Assembly: GCA_025331435.1 (NCBI GenBank)
Contig: JAIWNI010000185.1
Location: 1 to 30,329 of the forward strand
DNA length: 30,329 nucleotides
Reading direction: 5' to 3'
Origin: Choanephora cucurbitarum
Taxonomy: Eukaryota; Mucoromycota; Mucoromycetes; Mucorales; Choanephoraceae
A model generated the notes under the pieces. That model saw only the letters and a list, made by a program, of their open reading frames with translations, was not told the DNA's origin and searched no databases. Below are positions 21,969 through 30,329 of the stretch, piece by piece. Position numbers and translations under genes: made by a program. Position 1 is the stretch's first letter; every line of letters starts with the position of its first letter.

Positions 21969-22970
21969 AATTGATGATGAAAAAAGAAAAAGAAAGAAAG
22001 GAAGAAAGGAGAGAGTATATGCGGCCGCGTGTTATTTTAGTACTAATCTCTTCACATGCAATCCAGTCTTGTGAAAGTTTGGAAATTAGTCTCTGATTGG
22101 CTATTTCATTACGGTTTATCTTTCTGGCGTTCTTAAACAGATAGTTATAGAAGTGAAATCAATCAAAAAGAGAAATTGGCTCTGCTCGCACTCTAACCAC
22201 TTACAACCAGACACTTGTCAGTCAAATATACAAGTACGCTGTTTTTATTTTATTAACCAAATCCTTACAAGACTCACTCATAAGTTGTTTCAAGCCAGGG
22301 CGTTTATTTGTTCTTCCTTACCGTGAGTACTTTGTAATCTGCTGATAACGGAGATATTGTTTGTGAAGAAACTAGCCTGCTTCAACAGTATTTCATTGAG
22401 ATTGCGTGCATCATTCCTACATGCTATGAATCTATTGGGTCCAATTGTCACACTACCATATACATTCTTCCTAATCAAGTATGCTCGGATCCAGTCCAGC
22501 TGAGCTTGCAAGACCTCATCTCAACACAAAGCAAGAATATACCATGGCTCAGCTTCCTCTTAAGCATTATGCCATATAAATTGCTTTGAAGAGCAATTTA
22601 TCTGTCAAGAAAGCAACCTTTACTAAGCCATAAACACTTTAGCTCCACGGAGTCTGTCGAGCATAAATGTCAAACAGTTTGCAATGACTTCAAGGAACTA
22701 ACTCATCTACACATCATCTCAATACACCTTTACAGATCTCTTCATCTTCCTCTCAGAGTAAAGCAAACAGATTGCCGCCTCTTCTTTGCTCTCTCTGAGT
22801 ACACTGAATGTCCATATGGCTTGCAACCTTTTTTCTTCGATCGATTCTTTGCTCTTCTGTCACTTTTCCCTTTTTGGAAATTACTCATAGTATGAGCACT
22901 TTTGTTTTTCAATATGTTACATTGAAATATCGCTTTGCGATAATAGTTGTAAACTATAGGTATAGCTGGT
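21969..22970. other. Promoter side of HADH gene and spacer up to the Helitron
   Basis: Begins with an A/G-rich leader on the plus strand (CT-rich for the minus-strand gene). The middle part carries a protein-like minus-strand frame listed separately. The right part, next to the Helitron remnant, shows no recognisable gene. Confidence 0.4.
22290..22511 (-). pseudogene. Unassigned protein-like relic
   Basis: A 73-codon minus-strand frame reads like ordinary protein (QLDWIRAYLIRKNVYGSVT, NDARNLNEILLKQASFF). Upstream the same frame seems to continue past a stop as EPWYILALC. I recognise no domain. Its place beside a Helitron suggests debris of a mobile element or of the gene it landed in. Confidence 0.22.
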
Positions 22971-24569
22971 TCATATTAGATTCTGTTTCTTCTTTGCACC
23001 TCCACCCGCCCTTTTTATGAAAGATAAAGGATCCATTTTTTTATGATGCGAAAAGAAGGGGTATTGTGTAACACAATGAAACCTTATTTCCTGCAAAGCC
23101 CAAAAAAAAGAGCCATTGCTTTGTTTAGGATATATCTTGGAAATCAGCTCTTCAAGTGAAAGCGTTTGCGATATGTAGTCCGGAAAAGAGATGTTTTGAT
23201 TCTGAAAACTTGTATGATGCGTAATCAAATCTAGCCATTTCTTAAAATGAGCATCGTTAGAGGATGTTCCTCGGACACGCATGTTGATTCGAAGCTGCAT
23301 AACAGTTATTCTTGACCAAATGTACGAATTTTTGATTGAAGCATCAACAATCATTGCACGATTACCATTTTTAATAACCGGAGGGATTTGAGCGAAATCT
23401 CCACCCAATATAACAGGTATACCACCAAACAGCTTTTCGTTACCACATACATCTTTCAGGCTTCTATCAACGGCTTCAAAACAAAGTTTGTTTTGCATTG
23501 GAACCTCATCCCAGATAATCAAGGTTGTTCTTCTTAACAAATCAGCTAGTTGACCTTTCTTGTTTATATAACAGAGAGAGGTCTCGTTGATTGTTATAGG
23601 TATCTTAAATCTGAAATGAGACGTACGTCCACCAGAAAGAAGCAAAGAAGCAATACCAGAAGAAGCAACGCACAGAACAATTTTTTCTTGACTACGAAAG
23701 TAGTTGCAAAGAGCATTATAGACAAATGTTTTACCAGTACCTGCTGGACCATGAAGAAAATAGCAAACGTTTTGAGAGTCAGATGAAATTGTACTGTCTG
23801 TTACAGAATGCTCAATGCCATTCACAATAGTATCAAAAGCATTCTTTTGGTTTTGGTTAAAAAGAGCATATTTTGATTCATAAGCTGCTTTTTCAAATTC
23901 GACATCATACGCAAGTTGTTCATTTATCAATCTGTTTGATGATGCTCTTTGTGAATTGGCCAGTACATCGAGATCATTAGTCCAATCATTCTTGTATGAT
24001 GGCATGTGACATGTCTCTAAAGAGGAACCAAGGCGGCCGAGCTTTTCATCCAACAGGAATAAGCCATAATCCCATTCAGATTGACCTTTGTAAAACAGGC
24101 TGTCATCAGTTACTGTATACTTTTCGTGAAGTTGGCCCGGAAACAGAGTTTGTAGCTTATGGGCTAAATCATCACAGATGTTGACACAGTATTCTTCCCA
24201 AAGCAATGCAGGGTCAATCAATTGACCAAAAGTCAAAGCAGTGACGAACAGGTTGCGAAGAGAACTGCCAGTTGAAAACATGACAGCCTCATTAAAGCAA
24301 TGGTTCCATTCCTGGTCATCTTCTATCAAATGAAGCTTTAAGCAAGCTTGCATGAACGTTTCACACTGCATGCCATCTACAGTTTGAAGCTCTTCAAAAG
24401 ACTTTGATCCAGCTACATTTGTCAATAGCAATCGAAGGTAGAACCTTTCACCAGATTGTGGACTACAATATGGTACTCTACCAATTGCAAATCCTCTTTG
24501 TCGATGCTTCCACACTCTATCTTTCTTATCCCAAATAAAATACTGCGGAAAGTCTTGATACAGATATTT
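22971..24569 (-). pseudogene. Helitron Pif1-like helicase half, truncated
   Basis: In-frame continuation of the Rep frame after the stop codon: KYLYQDFPQYFIWDKK, RQRGFAIGRVPYCSP, GERFYLRLLLTNVAG. The SF1B Pif1 helicase follows: Walker A LHGPAGTGKTFVYNAL, ASSGIASLLLSGGRTSH, Walker B TTLIIWDEVPM, motif III GGDFAQIPPV, LRINMRV. After SKIYPKQ (about 23120) similarity stops and about 49 unrelated residues lead to the stop at 22971, so the C-terminal helicase motifs V and VI are missing, probably by deletion or insertion. It is probably untranslated unless the upstream stop is read through. Confidence 0.82.
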
Positions 24570-26980
24570 TTAAGCAGTTGGATTGTTTTGGTAATAAGCA
24601 AAGTATGCCATTAGCATAGTACGACTATTCGCAAGTGTGTGTTCAAGCTCAAATGGAGTAGCATCTTCAGGCAAATAAACTGGCTGCTGATTAGGTAGAC
24701 GTAATGCTAACAGCGTAACTGTTGGATCTTCTTCGTGAATTTTGTACTCAAAAATGCGAGCAAAAGCTACCGTGGGACCGATGTAGCGACCTTGGAGATG
24801 TCTTTCAATCTCGTTCTCAGTATCGCTCAATTTCAGCGTCGTTCTATCCGATCCTTTATAAACGTATTTGTTTATATACTTGATGGCTTTTACGCTTTGG
24901 CAGCATTCAACATTAATATGCGCTTTGAACTTTTTTGATAGGTATGGGTTGTATGGTACAATCCATCTATTATCAATGACAACAGATCCATTACCTTGTC
25001 CCAAAGGATTGCGGATGGAATACTGCGTGCTTGGATCAATAGACCTTGTTCTTTTATACAAAGGATAGCCATCATCAGAGATGACAGTTTGCTCAGTAAA
25101 TGTCTTGGGAAATCTCTTAGAGCATTTCAAGACTCCATTTGCATCTTTGACCATACATGGAGACTTTGGATTCAAGTTATCGCAAGGCCCATGAACCATG
25201 TTTTTGGTAACTATTTCATAAAGCTCAGGATCACTTTCCTTCGAAGGGATCTCAGCCGAGATGATCCGGTCAATTTCGTCAGCGGAATGGATGGCGTGGG
25301 ACGAATCCAAAAACAGAAGCAAATGAAGATGAGGAAGACCTCTTTTTTGATACTCTATTGTTCGAACCAATCCCTTATAAGTGCCAAACACATTCTTCAC
25401 TTTCAAATCTTTCAACAGTTCTTTCACTTTCAAATCAAACACTCTGGCTACCAAATCTGGTCGGTCAGATGCATTTTGACCAGGTAACAATTCTCTTTGG
25501 ATCTCAATCCAGCGAGGATTAGCTGTGAATGTGATGAACAAAGAAGGCTTTCCGAAATAACGAACAATAGCCATTGAGTCTTGGTATTGCTTAGCCATAA
25601 ATCTTGCTCCGCCTGTATAAGAACTTGGCAAGATGAAGCGTTTGCCCAAAGAAGTAGCATCCACATCCTCAGAGATAAGCGCATCTTGCACACCATTGTA
25701 GAGGTCAGCACGAATATTTGATTGATGCGTTTTGATCCAGTCTAATTTCGTTTGATCGCAGATGGCCCAAACATCAACCAAATATTGCTGGAAAAGTCTT
25801 TTTGCGTAAAACAAAGTAGGAAATTCTTGATGTCTTTGATGAAGTCGGAACCTGTAGTATGCTCTTTGTGTGAGGCGACTGTCTTGACCATCCAATCTTA
25901 GACCCCAGTTCCAGCCCAAATCTCCCATTGGAAACAGCAATGTGTAATGCAAAGGCATATACAACGCATGTGTTTGTGAGATAGTGGAAAAAGAAAACTC
26001 TCCCTCAGAATGTCGAAGATAAATTCGAATTACTCTGAAACTATCAGAGGAGCTCTCATTTGGCAAAATAGCAGCTACCTCACTGGCTGTAGGCACATTC
26101 TCAGTTCGTCTATCTTTGCCAGCCACTAATTCCATCTTCAACGATGGGTATACACGAATGAAAGACTGTTCTTCGGTTGTACCTTCAAGAAGCTCATGTG
26201 CAGTCTTATAAAGTCCTACATAAGGATTGCATTGATGAAGCTCTGTAGACAATCCTTGGATTAGCTCATTGTCCAAGTCCTCATTGTTTGCAGCTCGAAT
26301 TGATGCTGCGTATTCAGGGTCAAAGATATAGAGTTGTGCATATCTAGCCTGATTGTTATTCTCAGCGGAAATTGGCCCTTGAGTGTGGTACATTTGGCCA
26401 TGAATTTGGAAGGGCATGTTGGTAAGGTTGCTGTTGCTAACTTCACAACGCAAAGAAGTGAAAGCGAAAGCAGCATTAAAGCGTCTCAAATTATTTTTGA
26501 AATGCTGTCCGCGGGAAGTAACATCCTCATACAATCCCTTCATAAATGAGGGAGGATCTTTCAGCAAATCTACTTTGACAGCACCAGCCTTGCAACACGA
26601 CATCCAAAAAACATTATTTTTGGTTGAGTTGGAAGGTAACTCGGCCTTCCAGTGCTTAGCACCACATTTGTCGCAAACTTGATCCATTAAACCTAAATCG
26701 AATGGCTGGAGGCGAGAGAGCTCAGAAATATAGGCTGCAGGCAATTGAGTTCTTCGGCCTCGAGATCTAGTTTCATTGGCATTAGTTACACGGCTGTTGT
26801 TTCTCAAAGTTCGTTGTCTACGTTCCTATGAAATAAATCAAGTTAGTGAGATAATTTGCTGCTTAACTCTAGCTCAAATCTTACACGACAGATATCGCAA
26901 GTAACAAAAGTATTGTGTTGAAATGTTGCACCACATGTAGTGCATTCTTTAGTTTGTACGGATGTAAGAGGGTTGCTCAT
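24570..26980 (-). CDS. Helitron Rep endonuclease half of RepHel
   Basis: Exon 1 (26885-26980) encodes a short zinc finger with CTTCGATF and CDIC pairs; exon 2 starts at 26825 and runs to a TAA at 24570. After an R-rich linker come a second zinc motif (CDKCGA...MSCC) and the Helitron_like_N/Rep region: MPLHYTLLFPMGD.GW, RFILPSSYTGGARFM, SLFITFTANPRW. The HUH nuclease motif reads RGLPHLHLLLFL near residue 530, and the paired catalytic tyrosines are in KAIKYINKYVYKG near residues 682 and 686. HUH and both Tyr are intact. The last residues, QNNPTA, are followed by TAA and then by in-frame helicase sequence, so this is the front half of a single RepHel protein. Confidence 0.83.
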
Positions 26981-27060
26981 AGTAACGGAAAGAATATAAG
27001 CTTTTGAAGAAAGAGTAATAAAAAATTTGAAATTAAGGGGAAACCAAAAAAAAAAAAACG

Positions 27061-27068
27061 TGACGTCA
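27061..27068. promoter_or_regulatory. Perfect TGACGTCA (CRE/ATF-like) palindrome
   Basis: The eight-base CREB/ATF consensus lies 80 bases upstream of the Helitron Rep ATG (26980), next to a run of about 13 A. Fungal bZIP factors of the Atf1 type bind this octamer. Function here is inferred from sequence and position only. Confidence 0.3.
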
Positions 27069-27200
27069 GTACTTTTATTTAATCTGTTATTTCAGTATAT
27101 ATTAGATTTCTGACTCTGTGGCTTGATCAGTACTATTCAAACTCCGGGTACACAGGTTTTATACGGCACCCTCAACAATTAGGAGGTAAAAGAAATAAAC

Positions 27201-29398
27201 TTATTTTTGTAAAAGTATCGATGGAGTTGTGAGTAGGAAAGGATAACTACTAAAAATTAGCAGAGTCAGAGAGGAACGAGCGCTCGGCGAGGGGCGCTCG
27301 ACTTGCCAGCGAGTTTGCTGAAGAACTGCGGTATACACGAAGGCAGTGTCATTGAAGACGAAGAGCCAATGAGCACGCCAAACTTCGGATAGGGCGATGA
27401 TGAGAAGGTAGCTTGCTTCAACACGAGAGGAAGGCAAACAACGAATGTTGGAGAAATTCAGGGTGGAGAGTGCAGAGAAGATAAGATCAATAGTCGTATC
27501 AGGCCACAGAAATTCACGGATAAGATGGTCCCAGAAGAGAAACTTTTGTGGGCATCGAAAGAAAAAGTGGAAAATGTCCTCGATATCAGAACAGAGGAGG
27601 CAGCTCGGTGGCGAGTTGAGGGAGCGAGAAAGGAAATGGCGTGTGGGGATTTTTTGGAAAACGAGACGAAAGATAGTGTTCCGCTGAATGGTTGAGAGAG
27701 CGAGAGCCCAGAAGCGTTTCCATGAGGCTGAGGTCATGTGAGGTAAGAGGAGGAGGCGGCTGCTCGAGTGCAAAGTGACCAAATGGCGGAAAGCTCTGGA
27801 CGCTGATTTGGCAGAGGCAAAATGTTGGTCATCCTCGCGAATAAAAAGCCTGTGTTTGAAGGCAAAGAGGTCCAGGGAGCGACGGATTACAGGTACATGA
27901 AAAGGGTTGTAGAGGTTCAAAGAAGAGCGGGTCAAGCATTGAGAGAAAACTGGTTCTAATAGGCAAGTATTGTTGGCCAAGGCTCGGTGAAGCTTACCAC
28001 TGACCGTGCGGATAGGTACAGGGAGGTCTTCTCTAGGGATGGGTGTTAGATAGTGGCCAAGAGGGTGATAACGGTACAAGTCGGAAACCAGGGCATCGCG
28101 GAGGATGGGAGACATGCGAAACGTTGTACTGGGAATCGCAACAGCTCGAAGTGGTAGGACTAGGCATTCAAGAGGGTTGGGAATGTAAGTGAACTGGCGA
28201 CGAGGTATGAGGTCCATCACACGACAGACCAATGAGGTAGTAGTCAGGCTTGTGCCAGGGGTAACATTAGGCCGAGCTCGAGGGAAAAGGAGACCGACGA
28301 GTGGCTGGGAAGTGTGGAAGGCGTTGCTGAGATGGGCATGAAGAAAGTCATGCACTACAGAGTGGTCTGTGCGGGGGAAAAGAAGAGGGTCAAGCCATCG
28401 ATAGTAGAGGGCGGACTGCTGTAGTTCAGGATCCAAAAGCCCTAGACCACCAAATTTCTTTGAGGCTGTCAAAACATGCCAACCAAGTCGGGGGAAGATG
28501 CGGCGATTTATGAACGAGGATACTAATGAGCGTAATGTTTGCAAGGTCGATTTGGGAATGGGAAGTACGCGAAACAGGAACCAGCACTTAGAAAGTATGA
28601 GGGAATTGATAACGGTAGCCCGACCCAAGACGGAGAGGGAACGACAAGAGTGCAAGTCGGCGTCTCTCTTCAGGCAAAATAAAAATTCCGCAAGGAAGAG
28701 GTCTCGTTGAGCTTTCGATTGGATAAGAGGGAAGCCCAAGTAGATGAGAGGGGAGGGGTCGTGAGTAGTCCAAACCTTAGAAATCTGAATCGATTGTAAA
28801 GAAGAGAGCCAGTACTCATCGATTTGTCTGCCAGAGAGGGAGAAAGCTCGGACCTTGTGGAAGTTAATTTTTGCATTAGATGCTGCACAGTACAAGTCTA
28901 AATGAGACAAGAGGCAAGTTAAATCGCTGCGATCTCGGAGAAATACAAGAGTGTCGTCCGCGTAACTCAGCAACTTGATATTGGGAAGCAAGGTGGTGCC
29001 AGCAGTGCGATGCCTAAAGGAATAGCCATTGAAGGATGGGTCTTGTAATAGGGCGCGCAGAAGTGGTTCTAAGGCAAAGTTGTACAAGTACAAGAGAGTG
29101 GATCTCCTTGCTTTAAACCACGTAGTTTAGGGACTAGAGTAGGCGCAAGGTGTCCATTCAAATTTATCTGGATTTTGTTTTGGCCGAAAAGAGTGATGAT
29201 TGAGTGGATCAGAGGAGGTGGGAAAGCGAGAGATGTGAGGAGAGTTTGGAGGAACTGCAGGTTAACTCGATCATACGCCTTCTCTTGGTCTAGGAGCAAG
29301 CCAATATCTGTTGAGGAAGACGGAGAGAGGAGAGAAGCATTTTCCATCAAGATAGTCGTAAGCATGCCATAGTACACATTCTTGTCTGAGGATCTCAT
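27201..29398 (-). mobile_element. LINE-type retrotransposon fragment, 5'-truncated
   Basis: Non-LTR reverse transcriptase on the minus strand. The right part (29069-29398) has DIGLLLDQEKAYDRVN (catalytic Asp of motif A) and LRGLKQGDPLS (motif B'); the left part (27201-29093) has KLLSYADDTLVFL (YADD, motif C), YLGFPL, the thumb region, and a zf-RVT-like C-terminus, CLLCSDIEDIFHFFFRCP. The frame shifts by one base between GDPLS and YLYNFALEPLL at about 29090. The endonuclease and the N-terminal fingers are missing, as expected for a 5'-truncated insertion. I could not define a tail or target-site duplication. Confidence 0.82.
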
Positions 29399-30329
29399 GC
29401 AATTCTGGGAGAATTCATTTCGACCTCAGAATTGAAAATTCGTAGCGTTGAAATCATAAACATTTAGTGGATTTGTTTTGGTATTAGTTACACAAAGAGA
29501 CTAAAAAGAGATAGTAAATCAAAATGTAAAGCATTCAGCTGGGAAGGGTAAAGAAAGACTGCTTGCTTTGTCCGTTCAAAAGCATGAAAGATAATGTTTG
29601 CCATCAAGAAGAAAGGAATGTTATATTGAAAGAACTTTCGACGTCTCGGTCAATGACATGTAGGGAGAAACTACATTGGCTATCATTATGCAGACGTTTG
29701 ATTTTTTTGGGATTCAAATCTGAGGTTTTCTCTGTTCGAATGGTCAGTTATACCTCAAATCAAATTTGTTCGATAACTGACCTTTACCTTCACATGTTGC
29801 AGCTTGAGTATTCGAATAGAAAGTTGCTCTAAAAACAGCTATTAAGGCCGTAATTCTTCTTCTGTAGTGGCATTGTTGTTTTGTTGTAAGTATTATTCTC
29901 CAACTCTAGAATGCGACCTTCTGAGGCAGGAGATTCTTTGAAGAGATTTACAAGATCAAGTAACTATTTATCATTATCAATAAGGTGCTAAAACAAAAGA
30001 ATAGCTATTAGGCTAAAAAAAAGCTGTTAACTACCTGGTGTTGCCGAGTCAAGAAAGAATGCTTTTATCAGAGAGTAGAGATGTCATAACTTTGTCTGTC
30101 AAGGCATTGCCCTACAAAGACTTGGGTGTTTTGAAGGGAATGTATCTCTGTTTCCCCATCACTTCTCGTTTCTCTCTTTATATCAATTTAAAAATCGTTT
30201 GCAGAGAAGAACACCAACAGAATGCGTAATGGCTTAATTCTACAATACGATTGAAACCACTCCTCTTTCAAGCTCTACCTTTTTTCATGTCATGTTCTCA
30301 AAATCCTGAGATTATAGCCCACCATCGAA
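29399..30329. other. Right-hand end without recognisable gene
   Basis: Two plus-strand frames (29563-29832 and 30038-30229) and a minus-strand stretch around 29480-29640 are open, but none shows a domain I know. The region could hold promoter sequence or older transposon debris. Confidence 0.4.

Larger units (their letters stand above)
22971..26980 (-). mobile_element. Degraded autonomous-type Helitron (RepHel)
   Basis: Rolling-circle transposon marked by an HUH-type Rep domain and a Pif1-like helicase in the same orientation and frame, as in Helitron RepHel proteins. Coordinates cover the coding remnant only; I did not find convincing 5' TC and 3' hairpin-CTRR ends. It is broken by an in-frame stop between the two enzyme halves and truncated in the helicase, so it is unlikely to move by itself. 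Confidence 0.8.

Noticed and set aside
24735..25487. Plus-strand open frames opposite the Helitron Rep
   Set aside because: Shadows of the well-supported minus-strand Rep frame.
22971..26980. Cellular PIF1 helicase gene
   Set aside because: The fused HUH Rep domain with HLH and paired catalytic tyrosines in the same frame identifies a Helitron, not a host helicase.
6..30329. CRISPR array, phage or bacterial defence system
   Set aside because: Spliceosomal introns, mitochondrial presequences and fungal-type genes show eukaryotic nuclear DNA; no regularly spaced repeats were seen.

Overview
This is nuclear DNA of a filamentous fungus. Genes are broken by many short GT-AG introns of about 50-100 nt, intergenic DNA is AT-rich, and pyrimidine-rich (CT)n leaders precede several start codons. 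The protein flavour (DSC ubiquitin ligase, Yhm2-type citrate carrier, HAL/NPR-type kinase, a PSMD5-like proteasome chaperone) and the gene style suggest an early-diverging fungus, most likely Mucoromycota/Mucorales. The taxon is inferred, not proved.

Layout. 1-200: possible tail of an upstream gene. 345-3360 (+): TBC1D5-like Rab GAP in about ten exons, including a 21-nt microexon. 3510-6237 (-): Tul1/Dsc1 Golgi-endosome RING E3 ligase in about a dozen exons. 6391-6832 (+): unassigned small gene or remnant. 7014-7923 (+): ESCRT-III subunit VPS24/CHMP3. 8231-9413 (+): aldo-keto reductase. 10493-11668 (+): mitochondrial carrier YHM2. 11977-14110 (+): PSMD5/S5b-like proteasome assembly chaperone. 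14409-15651 (+): Ser/Thr kinase. 15652-17704: two kilobases with no recognisable gene. 17705-19431 (+): mitochondrial kynurenine aminotransferase. 19534-20872 (+): DUF89/ARMT1-like metal-dependent phosphatase. 20890-21968 (-): 3-hydroxyacyl-CoA dehydrogenase, tail to tail with the previous gene. 22971-26980 (-): degraded Helitron (Rep plus Pif1-like helicase). 27201-29398 (-): 5'-truncated, frameshifted LINE-type reverse transcriptase. The last 0.9 kb holds nothing I recognise.

Three left-hand genes concern endomembrane traffic and protein sorting (TBC1D5-like, DSC ligase, VPS24). Several others are mitochondrial or metabolic (YHM2, aminotransferase, hydroxyacyl-CoA dehydrogenase). I see no operon-like or cluster logic; this looks like an ordinary fungal housekeeping segment with a transposon-rich right end.

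The strongest anomaly is a block from about 6.04 to 9.01 kb in which every recognisable reading frame is broken by 1-2 base indels, mostly one or two bases missing from a homopolymer. The encoded proteins are otherwise well conserved, and compensating for the indels gives consistent splice phases and normal protein lengths. The simplest reading is a poorly polished consensus segment; simultaneous recent decay of neighbouring genes is the alternative. A similar one-base A-tract change breaks the ARMT1-like gene. I found no convincing novel biological system.
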